A stretch of 5,606 nt of DNA, taken from Thalassospiraceae bacterium (GTDB lineage: Bacteria > Pseudomonadota > Alphaproteobacteria > Rhodospirillales > Magnetovibrionaceae). The notes below the pieces were generated by a model. That model was not told the DNA's origin and ran no database searches. It saw only the letters and a list, made by a program, of their open reading frames with translations. Shown piece by piece: positions 1 to 5,558 of this stretch. The stretch lies in NCBI GenBank assembly GCA_030637845.1, contig DAOWFT010000162.1:1-5606 (forward strand), read 5' to 3'. A program made the translations under genes and the position numbers. How positions within the stretch are numbered: the stretch's first letter is position 1; every line of letters begins with the position of its first letter.

Positions 1-399
1 GATGCGGCGGTGCTGGAAACCGTTGCCAACCCCAAGGGCAAGCTCGATTACCTGCTAAGTTTTGCTGCGCCTGAATTTACTTGGCTGTGTCCCTTAATCG
101 GCCAGCCGGACTTTGCCCATTTTGTAATTGATTATGTTCCGACAAAAAAAGTTGTTGAAAGCAAGTCATTACAACTGTACCTCACATCATTTCGCAATCA
201 TGGTGCATTCCACGAAGACTGCACCATTTCCATTGCCGAAAAAATTATTAAGGCGACCAAGCCCAAATGGTTGCGCATCGGTGGCTATTGGTATCCGCGT
301 GGCGGCATCCCCATAGACGTATTTTATCAAACCGGCCCAGCGCCCAAGGGTGTATGGATACCGGAACAGGGCGTAGCGCCCTATAAAGGCAGAGGTTAA
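1..399 (+). CDS. queF: NADPH-dependent 7-cyano-7-deazaguanine reductase QueF (type I), 5'-truncated by the window edge
   Basis: QueF reduces the nitrile of preQ0 to the amine preQ1 with NADPH, a cytosolic step of queuosine synthesis and a tunnel-fold (T-fold) reaction. The frame is open from base 1 and begins with residues matching the family's internal VLET-NP segment, so the true start lies upstream and about 20-25 residues are missing; the GTG at 10 is not the real start. Counting from base 1 as residue 1, the active-site block EFTWLCPLIGQPDF carries the nucleophilic Cys30 and Asp37. ESKSLQLYL (residues 53-61) is the QueF signature, and FHED gives His71 and Glu72. The Cys/Asp/His/Glu spacing (7 and 41 residues) equals that of the Bacillus enzyme. 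The unimodular length indicates type I. The usual CPxTGQPDF has Ile in place of Thr here, probably neutral. The YWYPRGGIPIDVF block is intact. The GST gene begins 6 bases after the stop, suggesting co-transcription. Confidence 0.96.
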   Translation, partial: DAAVLETVANPKGKLDYLLSFAAPEFTWLCPLIGQPDFAHFVIDYVPTKKVVESKSLQLYLTSFRNHGAFHEDCTISIAEKIIKATKPKWLRIGGYWYPRGGIPIDVFYQTGPAPKGVWIPEQGVAPYKGRG

Positions 400-405
400 A
401 TCAAC

Positions 406-1074
406 ATGACAAAACCAATACTGGTTATCGGTAACAAGAATTATTCAAGTTGGTCGTTGCGCCCATGGTTAGCCATGCGCGTTGCCGGGATTGATTTTGA
501 TGAAAGGCTAATCGAGTTTGGTGATTTTGGCCCCGAATGGCAAAACGCCATATCCGAATTTTCACCAACCAAAAAAGTTCCGCTTTTAATTGATGGCGAC
601 ATCAAGGTTTGGGAATCGCTGGCCATACTTGAATACCTTGCCGATAAGTGGCCGGAAAAAAACCTGTGGCCAACCGATATTGCCGCCCGGACAATGGCCC
701 GCACCATATCGGCGGAAATGCACGCGGGCTTTGGCAATTTACGAACCTATATGCCGATGAACATTCGTGCGTCCCACGCGGGCGTTAATCTGGATAAGCC
801 CGGCGTTATGGATGACGTAAACCGGGTCACCGCAATCTGGAACCAATGCCGGGAAAGTTTTGGCACCAAGGCAGATGGTGATTTCCTGTTCGGCCATTTC
901 ACCAATGCCGATGCCATGTTCGCGCCCATCGTTAGCCGCCTTACCACCCACGCCGCCCCGGTTGACCCGATATCGCGTGCCTATATGGACACGGTGCTGG
1001 CAATCCCCGCCATGATGGAATGGTCGGATGCCGGACGGGCCGAAAAAGCGCTTGTGGCGATGGATGAGATTTAG
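406..1074 (+). CDS. Glutathione S-transferase family protein
   Basis: A 222-residue cytosolic two-domain GST. The N-terminal thioredoxin-like half starts with a beta strand and then NKNYSSWSLRPWL (residues 10-22). Its serine cluster (Ser14, 15 and 17) sits where zeta-like GSTs place the glutathione-activating serine. KVPLL (57-61) supplies the cis-proline (Pro59), and ESLAILEYL (70-78) is the glutathione gamma-glutamyl binding ES motif. The helical C-terminal half has the N-capping motif TNAD (166-169) before APIVSRL. The type fits the bacterial GST_N_1/GST_C_3 subfamily, whose substrate is not known to me. The ATG at 406 is preceded by AGAGG at 391-395, and the gene follows queF by 6 bases, so an operon with queF is likely. 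Its stop TAG overlaps the stop of the convergent membrane-protein gene (TTAG, 1071-1074). GST genes are often near queuosine genes in alphaproteobacteria, but a functional link is inference only. Confidence 0.93.
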   Translation: MTKPILVIGNKNYSSWSLRPWLAMRVAGIDFDERLIEFGDFGPEWQNAISEFSPTKKVPLLIDGDIKVWESLAILEYLADKWPEKNLWPTDIAARTMARTISAEMHAGFGNLRTYMPMNIRASHAGVNLDKPGVMDDVNRVTAIWNQCRESFGTKADGDFLFGHFTNADAMFAPIVSRLTTHAAPVDPISRAYMDTVLAIPAMMEWSDAGRAEKALVAMDEI

Positions 1075-1565
1075 GCGCTAACAGATCCGCGCTGTTCGCG
1101 GCTACGTATCATCCGCCAGACGATTAGCGCGCCAACTAATTTGGACACCGACATCAACGCAATGCCAAGGGGCGATGCGAAGCCAAGCAGACCAAGGAAC
1201 ACCACACTATCAATTGGCGCACCGGCGACGGACGAAAACAAAACCCGTTCGGAAAGTGGGCGTTTGGTAAATGTATAAACCGCCCAATCGACAACTTCGC
1301 TAACCATAAATGCGGCGGCTGAGGCCACGGCAACAAATGGATCGGCCATATAATAGCTGATGACCACACCGACTATCATTGCCAGTAAAACCCTGTGGCC
1401 AATTTCGCGCTGGGCGAAATCACGGGCGACAAAAACAAAACCTACCAGCAATGCCACCGGCGGCCATTGGGTTCCACCCGGAAGCTCGACCAATGGAACC
1501 ACGCTAAATGCGTAGTTCACGGTTACGATAAGGGCGATATAGAGCGCGGTGTAGCGAAGGTTCAT
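1071..1565 (-). CDS. VUT-family (DUF165, YhhQ-like) membrane protein, putative queuosine-precursor transporter
   Basis: A 164-residue integral membrane protein with about five or six hydrophobic segments (roughly 5-26, 34-48, 58-73, 78-98, 108-130, 134-151). It has the marks of the VUT/DUF165 family: an ARDFAQRE loop (residues 47-54), a buried SE..D motif (Ser89, Glu90, Asp93) and a SS.AGAPIDS..F block (111-123). E. coli YhhQ of this family takes up preQ0/preQ1. Here the same role is suggested by family and by queF and queG on either side, but it is not shown. It is shorter than YhhQ (about 220 residues), so it may belong to a compact subgroup with a different vitamin-like substrate. The start at 1565 is the only good upstream ATG; the ribosome-binding site is weak (AGATGG). 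The gene is convergent with the GST gene and divergent from queG across about 92 bases. Positively charged residues at the C-terminus (RMIRSREQR) suggest a cytoplasmic end. Confidence 0.87.
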   Translation of the reverse strand: MNLRYTALYIALIVTVNYAFSVVPLVELPGGTQWPPVALLVGFVFVARDFAQREIGHRVLLAMIVGVVISYYMADPFVAVASAAAFMVSEVVDWAVYTFTKRPLSERVLFSSVAGAPIDSVVFLGLLGFASPLGIALMSVSKLVGALIVWRMIRSREQRGSVSA

Positions 1566-1615
1566 TTTATTACCATCTTTGTCTGTGTCGGTGTTTTAAG
1601 CTATTGATAACGGGG

Positions 1616-1643
1616 ATTTAATGTGTCGGAGCCAAAAAAGCAA
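1616..1643 (-). promoter_or_regulatory. Possible sigma-70-type promoter for the VUT-family gene
   Basis: On the minus strand TTGCTT (complement of 1638-1643) is followed after 16 bases by TTAAAT (complement of 1616-1621). The match is 3 of 6 at the -35 box and 4 of 6 at the -10 box, about 50 bases upstream of the ATG. It is a weak consensus match in an AT-rich gap and could be chance. Confidence 0.22.
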
Positions 1644-1646
1644 GGG
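1642..1646 (+). promoter_or_regulatory. Ribosome-binding site of queG
   Basis: AAGGG lies 11 bases before the ATG at 1658. No in-frame ATG, GTG or TTG start lies between the upstream in-frame stop TAA (1619-1621) and 1658, so this site supports that start. Confidence 0.55.
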
Positions 1647-1657
1647 CCGAACCAATC

Positions 1658-2614
1658 ATGGCGGATAAGCATCTGAAACTAAACCCACTTGAAACCAGCA
1701 AAGCCATCCGCGCCAAGGCGCTGGAGCTGGGATTCGATGCCGTTGGCTTTGCCCCCGCCGATATTGGGGCCGGGCCGGGGGAAAGCCTTAAAAGCTTCGT
1801 TACCCAAGGGCGAAACGGCTCCATGGGTTGGATGGGCGAAAGGGTGGCTGAACGCTCATCGCCAACCGGGCTATGGAGCGACGCCAAATCGGTTATATCG
1901 CTGGGCCTTAATTACGGCCCCAATGAGGAGCCAAACGCATCCCTTGATCATTCGGATCGTGGCACCATCAGCGTTTATGCCCGGGGTCGCGATTACCACG
2001 ACGTTATGAAAAAACGCCTGAAAAAACTTGGTCGCTGGATGGGTGAAACATTCGGCCATGATTTAAAAGTGTTTGTCGATACCGCCCCGGTTATGGAAAA
2101 ACCGCTGGCGCAAATGGCGGGAATTGGCTGGCAGGGCAAACACACCAATCTGGTTAGCCGCACCTTTGGCTCATGGATTTTTTTGGGCGAAATATTTACC
2201 ACCATGGAACTGGCCCCGGACACCCCGGAAATTGATCATTGCGGCAATTGCACTGCCTGCATTGATGCCTGCCCGACAGGGGCAATCGAGCCATACCGCA
2301 TGGATGCAAAAAAATGTATTTCGTATCTGACCATAGAACACAAGGGCGAGATTGATGCAGCGCTGGCGGCAAAAATGGGCAATCGCATTTATGGCTGCGA
2401 TGATTGCCTGAGCGCCTGCCCGTGGAACAAGTTTTCCACCCCCCATGTTGAGCCGGCATTTGCCCCCCGGGCTGAATTGTTGGAGCCCCGGCTGGATGAC
2501 CTGTTGGCGCTAAATGATGAGCAATTTCGCAAACTTTTCTCCGGCTCGCCCATCAAGCGCATAGGGGTTGAGCGAATGGCAAGAAATATAACCATAGCCA
2601 AAAGCAACGCTTAA
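1658..2614 (+). CDS. queG: Epoxyqueuosine reductase QueG
   Basis: QueG is a cytosolic, cobalamin-dependent iron-sulfur enzyme that reduces epoxyqueuosine to queuosine in the wobble position of GUN-anticodon tRNAs. The 318-residue product has the family's N-terminal domain (about 15-185). FVDTAPVMEKPLA (139-151) includes Asp141, corresponding to the catalytic Asp of characterised QueGs, and is followed by GWQGKHTNL (157-165). The ferredoxin-like domain has CGNCTACIDACP with Cys195, 198, 201 and 205, then Cys220, then GCDDCLSACPWNKF with Cys247, 250 and 254. This gives eight cysteines for two [4Fe-4S] clusters. The conserved SPIKRIG..R..RN segment (297-310) is present, but the protein ends just after it. 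Many QueGs (about 350-385 residues) continue with a short helical HEAT-like tail. All catalytic and cluster residues are intact, so it is probably functional. The start is fixed by an in-frame stop at 1619-1621. Confidence 0.97.
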   Translation: MADKHLKLNPLETSKAIRAKALELGFDAVGFAPADIGAGPGESLKSFVTQGRNGSMGWMGERVAERSSPTGLWSDAKSVISLGLNYGPNEEPNASLDHSDRGTISVYARGRDYHDVMKKRLKKLGRWMGETFGHDLKVFVDTAPVMEKPLAQMAGIGWQGKHTNLVSRTFGSWIFLGEIFTTMELAPDTPEIDHCGNCTACIDACPTGAIEPYRMDAKKCISYLTIEHKGEIDAALAAKMGNRIYGCDDCLSACPWNKFSTPHVEPAFAPRAELLEPRLDDLLALNDEQFRKLFSGSPIKRIGVERMARNITIAKSNA

Positions 2615-2622
2615 AAAACCCT

Positions 2623-2646
2623 GCTCACATGGATTGTTCATGTGGC
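2623..2646 (+). other. Short inverted repeat (possible stem-loop) between queG and the SUMF1-domain gene
   Basis: CACATG (2626-2631) and CATGTG (2639-2644) form a perfect 6-bp stem with a 7-base loop. Two further pairs are possible across a bulged T. No T-run follows on the plus strand, so it is not a classical intrinsic terminator. It lies upstream of the preferred start at 2673 and could be an mRNA-processing or attenuation element, or chance. Confidence 0.3.
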
Positions 2647-2672
2647 TGCATTATTGGGCTATAGTGGCCGCC

Positions 2673-3530
2673 ATGAAACAGGGGCTTCTATTTTATGCTC
2701 GTTTGATGCTGATGCTCATAGGCCTTGGGGCCTTGCCGGCATATGCAATGGGCCAAGCACCAGCCACAAAAGCGCCCAACATTGAGGCGCCAGCCACAGT
2801 TGCACCGTTTTCATTTTTTAAAGACTGCGAAACTTGTCCGGAACTGGTGGCGTTGCCGGCGGGTCAGTTCATTATGGGTTCGGATGAGCGCCACAAGGTT
2901 GAAAACCCGGCGCACAGCGTAACCATTGGCAAGGCCTTCGCAATTGGTCGTTATGAAGTTACCTTTGATGAATGGAAGGTGTGTTTTGATGCCGCTTCCT
3001 GTGGCAACAAAATGCCCGATGATCACCACTGGGGCACGGGTCGTCGCCCAATAATAAATGTAACCTGGTGGGACGCGCAAGCGTACATTCGCTGGCTGAA
3101 AAAAACCACCGGACACAAATACCGCATGCCATCGGAAGCCGAATGGGAATACGCCGCCCGGGCCGGAACAACCACCGCTTATTCGTGGGGTGATGCGGCA
3201 ACCGGGTTAGCCCTTGGCAATTGCCGGGACTGCGGTGAAAAAATCAGCCACCAGACCGAACCGGTTGGCAGCTTTAAGCCAAACCCGTGGGGGCTGTACG
3301 ATGTTCACGGCAATGTCTGGGAATGGATTGCCGATTGCTGGCACCCAAGCAATGCCGGCGCACCGGCCGATGGTTCCGTAAGAATGGCGGAAAAATGCCG
3401 CGAACGGGTTATGCGTAGCGGTTCATGGTATTATTTTTCCAAAAACCTCCGCAGTAGCTGGCGTTTTAAAAATGATGCCCGGGTTCGCAGTTATGGTATT
3501 GGCTTTCGGGTAGTGCGCGAGTTACCCTAG
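2673..3530 (+). CDS. Exported SUMF1/formylglycine-generating-enzyme-like domain protein, catalytic cysteines absent
   Basis: I choose the ATG at 2673 (285 residues). From it the protein begins with a plausible Sec signal peptide (MKQ, hydrophobic stretch, then LPAYA with likely cleavage near residue 25). In-frame starts at 2634 (TTG) and 2640 (ATG) would only add 13 or 11 residues before it. After a Pro/Ala-rich linker (27-45) comes the FGE-sulfatase (SUMF1) domain: CPELVALPAGQFIMGS (55-70), YEVTFDEW (94-101), RMPSEAEWEYAARAGT (151-166), GLYDVHGNVWEW (207-218) and a closing GIGFRVVREL (275-284). True FGEs have two active-site cysteines after GGSF; here SGSW (249-252) is followed by Tyr, Phe and Leu at those places, so formylglycine formation is unlikely. 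Eight cysteines (52, 55, 104, 110, 184, 187, 222, 242) fall in pairs, compatible with disulfides in the periplasm. Many alphaproteobacterial relatives share this form; their role is unknown to me. A binding or structural function is inferred. It lies 58 bases after queG and 24 before phaA. Confidence 0.88.
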   Translation: MKQGLLFYARLMLMLIGLGALPAYAMGQAPATKAPNIEAPATVAPFSFFKDCETCPELVALPAGQFIMGSDERHKVENPAHSVTIGKAFAIGRYEVTFDEWKVCFDAASCGNKMPDDHHWGTGRRPIINVTWWDAQAYIRWLKKTTGHKYRMPSEAEWEYAARAGTTTAYSWGDAATGLALGNCRDCGEKISHQTEPVGSFKPNPWGLYDVHGNVWEWIADCWHPSNAGAPADGSVRMAEKCRERVMRSGSWYYFSKNLRSSWRFKNDARVRSYGIGFRVVRELP

Positions 3531-3540
3531 ACCTCAACTG

Positions 3541-3548
3541 GGAAGGGA
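3541..3548 (+). promoter_or_regulatory. Ribosome-binding site of phaA
   Basis: GGAAGGGA ends 6 bases before the ATG at 3555. This purine-rich Shine-Dalgarno sequence fixes the phaA start and lies in the 24-base gap after the preceding gene. The gap is too short for a full separate promoter unless it lies inside the upstream coding sequence. Confidence 0.75.
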
Positions 3549-3554
3549 ATAAAT

Positions 3555-4742
3555 ATGGCCAAAAATCTAGAAATCGTTATTGCCGGTGCCGCCAGAACAC
3601 CAATTGGTTCGTTTTGTGGGGCATTGGAAAATGTTGCCGCCAGCGAGCTAGGTGCGGTTGCCATCCGCGCCGCACTTGAAAGGGCGGCAACCAAGGCAGA
3701 AGAAGTAGACGAAGTAATAATGGGCCATGTGCTAACGGCTGGTCTTGGCCAGAACACCGCCAGACAAGCAGCCAAGTCAGCCGGGGTTCCGGTGGAAAGC
3801 ACGGCTTACGCCATAAATCAGGTTTGCGGTTCTGGTTTGCGCTCGGTTGCGTTGGCGTTTCAGGCGATTGCCCTGGGTGACGCCAAAATAGTTGTTGCCG
3901 GTGGACAAGAAAATATGAGCCTTTCGCCCCACGCCATCCATTTGCGGAGCGGCAAAAAAATGGGTGATGCCGAGATTATCGACACCATGATACGGGACGG
4001 GCTGTGGGATGCGTTTAATAATTACCACATGGGAAGCACCGCCGAAAACGTAGCCGAAAAGTTTGAAATATCGCGCGAGATGCAGGATGAATTTGCGGCC
4101 AAATCACAACAAAAGGCCGAGGCCGCAATAAAGGCCGGGCGCTTTAAGGATGAAATTGCCCCGGTCACACTAAAAACCCGCAAGGGCGAAACCGTTGTTG
4201 ATACGGACGAATACCCGCGCAGCGGCGTAACCGCCGAAAGCCTATCGGGGCTCAGGCCGGCGTTCGCCAAAGACGGGTCTGTTACCGCCGGGAATGCATC
4301 GGGTCTTAACGATGGTGCGGCAGCGGTGGTTTTAATGAGCGCCGATGACGCCAAGGCAAAAAATATTGAACCGCTGGCACGCATTGTTTCATGGGCGAGC
4401 GTTGGTGTGGAGCCATCATTAATGGGAACCGGGCCGATACCGGCGTCGCAAAAAGCGCTGGAAAAAGCCGGATGGAATATTGATGATTTGGATTTAATCG
4501 AAGCCAACGAAGCCTTCGCCGCTCAGGCCTGCTCGGTAAACAAGGGTCTTGGTCTAGACGCATCCAAGGTCAACGTTAATGGCGGGGCCATCGCCCTGGG
4601 CCATCCCATTGGGGCCAGCGGGGCGCGTATATTGATAACGCTTGTTCATGAAATGAAAAGAAGCGGTGCCAAGCGTGGTCTTGCTACGCTTTGCATTGGT
4701 GGCGGCATGGGCATTGCTATGTGTGTAGAGAGAGGCGTTTAA
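3555..4742 (+). CDS. phaA: Acetyl-CoA C-acetyltransferase (biosynthetic beta-ketothiolase) PhaA
   Basis: Condenses two acetyl-CoA to acetoacetyl-CoA in the cytosol, the first step of polyhydroxybutyrate synthesis; the reaction is reversible. The 395-residue length is typical of the thiolase family, and the product is complete from AARTPIGSF (12-20) to the end. The acyl-accepting nucleophile is Cys91 in NQVCGSGLRSV (88-98). NEAF holds Asn318, GGAIALGHPIGASG (343-356) holds His350, and CIGGGMG (380-386) holds the second active-site Cys380. These correspond to Cys89, Asn316, His348 and Cys378 of the Zoogloea enzyme with a constant offset of two, so all four catalytic residues are present and correctly spaced. 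A GGQENMS motif (116-122) is also typical. It is followed 34 bases later by phaB on the same strand, which favours PHB synthesis over the degradative thiolase role, although an atoB-type function cannot be excluded from sequence alone. Confidence 0.96.
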   Translation: MAKNLEIVIAGAARTPIGSFCGALENVAASELGAVAIRAALERAATKAEEVDEVIMGHVLTAGLGQNTARQAAKSAGVPVESTAYAINQVCGSGLRSVALAFQAIALGDAKIVVAGGQENMSLSPHAIHLRSGKKMGDAEIIDTMIRDGLWDAFNNYHMGSTAENVAEKFEISREMQDEFAAKSQQKAEAAIKAGRFKDEIAPVTLKTRKGETVVDTDEYPRSGVTAESLSGLRPAFAKDGSVTAGNASGLNDGAAAVVLMSADDAKAKNIEPLARIVSWASVGVEPSLMGTGPIPASQKALEKAGWNIDDLDLIEANEAFAAQACSVNKGLGLDASKVNVNGGAIALGHPIGASGARILITLVHEMKRSGAKRGLATLCIGGGMGIAMCVERGV

Positions 4743-4762
4743 AAAATTGGGCAACCATTAAC

Positions 4763-4768
4763 AAGGGG
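4763..4768 (+). promoter_or_regulatory. Ribosome-binding site of phaB
   Basis: AAGGGG lies 8 bases before the ATG at 4777, in the 34-base gap after phaA. It supports this start and independent translation initiation within a shared phaAB transcript. Confidence 0.75.
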
Positions 4769-4776
4769 CAATACTA

Positions 4777-5505
4777 ATGACAAGATCAGCATTGGTTACA
4801 GGGGGAACCCGCGGTATCGGCGCAGAAATAAGCAGAACGCTAAAACAGTCCGGTTACAACGTTGCCGCAACCTATTTCGGCAATGACTATGCGGCAGAAA
4901 AATTTGCCGATGAGACCGGGGTGAATGTATTCAAATTTGATGTCGCTGATTTCGATGCCTGTCAGGATGGTATTGCCAAAGTCGAAGCCGCCATCGGCCC
5001 CATAGATATTTTAGTAAACAACGCTGGCATCACCCGCGATGCCATGCTGCACAAAATGACCCCAGAGCAATGGCGAGAAGTTATTTCAACCAATCGCGAT
5101 TCACTTTTCAATATGTGCAGCAACATTGTTGAAGGTATGCGCCAGCGCGAGTTCGGACGTATCGTAAATATAAGTTCCATCAACGGACAAAAAGGCCAAG
5201 CCGGGCAAACAAATTATTCCGCGACCAAGGCAGGGGTAATCGGCTTTACCCGCGCCCTTGCGCAGGAAACCGCCAAAAAAGGTATTACGGTGAATTCAAT
5301 CGCGCCCGGTTATGTTGCAACCGATATGGTAAAGGCGGTGCCGGAAGAAGTTCTAAACAACAAGATACTCCCCAACATCCCGGTTGGCAGGTTGGGCGAG
5401 CCCAGCGAAATTGCCCGCTCGGTCATGTTTTTAGTAGCCGAAGATGCCGGATTTATTACCGGATCAACCCTGACGGTAAACGGTGGCCAATTCTTGGCTG
5501 CCTAA
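4777..5505 (+). CDS. phaB: Acetoacetyl-CoA reductase PhaB (short-chain dehydrogenase)
   Basis: Reduces acetoacetyl-CoA to (R)-3-hydroxybutyryl-CoA, normally with NADPH, giving the monomer for PHB synthase. The 242-residue length is normal for this classical SDR. The nucleotide-binding motif is TGGTRGIG (8-15) and NNAG is at 81-84. The catalytic tetrad is Asn106, Ser134, Tyr147 and Lys151, with Ser-Tyr spacing as in Cupriavidus PhaB. The stretch NISSINGQKGQAGQTNYSA (131-149) and PGYVATDMVKAV (177-188) are characteristic of PhaB rather than FabG. The segment STNRDSLFN (104-112) has Arg-Asp where Leu-Thr is common, a minor oddity near the active site. The gene follows phaA directly. Its last two codons and stop are the first copy of a 16-bp tandem array. 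Read-through of the TAA would add only 15 residues before another in-frame TAA at 5551-5553. Confidence 0.95.
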   Translation: MTRSALVTGGTRGIGAEISRTLKQSGYNVAATYFGNDYAAEKFADETGVNVFKFDVADFDACQDGIAKVEAAIGPIDILVNNAGITRDAMLHKMTPEQWREVISTNRDSLFNMCSNIVEGMRQREFGRIVNISSINGQKGQAGQTNYSATKAGVIGFTRALAQETAKKGITVNSIAPGYVATDMVKAVPEEVLNNKILPNIPVGRLGEPSEIARSVMFLVAEDAGFITGSTLTVNGGQFLAA

Positions 5506-5558
5506 GGTTTGGGCTGCCTAAGGTTTGGGCTGCCTAAGGTTTGGGCCGCCTAAGGTTT
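5495..5558 (+). repeat. 16-bp tandem repeat, four copies, spanning the phaB stop codon
   Basis: The unit GGGCTGCCTAAGGTTT occurs at 5495-5510 (first base T), 5511-5526 (exact), 5527-5542 (exact) and 5543-5558 (T to C at the fifth base). The first copy contains the end of phaB (Ala, Ala, TAA). Because 16 is not a multiple of three, the TAA triplets at 5503, 5519, 5535 and 5551 fall in all three forward frames, the fourth again in the phaB frame. Each copy junction can fold: GCCTAA, loop GGT, TTGGGC, with an outer GGC/GCC pair of three bases across a mismatch. Hairpins at 5496-5518 and 5528-5550 can coexist; one at 5512-5534 would compete with both. No T-run follows, so a classical intrinsic terminator is not indicated. 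Likely origin is slipped-strand duplication. Confidence 0.93.

Larger units (their letters stand above)
1566..1657. other. Divergent intergenic region between the VUT-family gene and queG
   Basis: This 92-base gap separates two divergent starts and must hold the 5' leaders, and probably the promoters, of both genes. It is more AT-rich than the flanking genes. I saw no aptamer resembling a preQ1 riboswitch and no clear long palindrome. A 15-codon ATG frame at 1621-1668 overlaps the queG start but has no sign of being real. Confidence 0.6.

Noticed and set aside
10..399. queF starting at the GTG at position 10
   Set aside because: The frame is open from base 1, and the residues at the edge match an internal QueF segment, so the gene is cut by the window edge rather than starting here.
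441..737. Minus-strand open frame antisense to the GST gene
   Set aside because: It overlaps a well-supported GST on the other strand and has no family motif or ribosome-binding site that I could see.
1566..1657. preQ1 riboswitch in the divergent leader of the VUT-family gene or queG
   Set aside because: A Q-related gene pair made this worth checking, but I saw no pattern like the preQ1-I hairpin with its A-rich tail, nor another known aptamer.
2611..2646. Intrinsic terminator after queG
   Set aside because: The stem is only 6 bp and no T-run follows on the plus strand. The T-run on the minus strand is about 7 bases from the stem and no minus-strand gene ends there.
2634..2672. Upstream TTG/ATG starts (2634, 2640) for the SUMF1-domain gene
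   Set aside because: They would put a Trp- and aromatic-rich stretch before a good signal peptide beginning at 2673, and they overlap a small inverted repeat. No better ribosome-binding site supports them, though none is strong at 2673 either.
4022..4507. Long minus-strand open frame (161 codons) antisense to phaA
   Set aside because: It lies wholly within phaA, whose catalytic residues and length are fully conserved. The product is low-complexity Ser/Ala-rich with no recognisable motif; it is a shadow of codon bias.
5495..5558. CRISPR array
   Set aside because: The units are directly adjacent 16-mers without spacers, so this is a simple tandem repeat.
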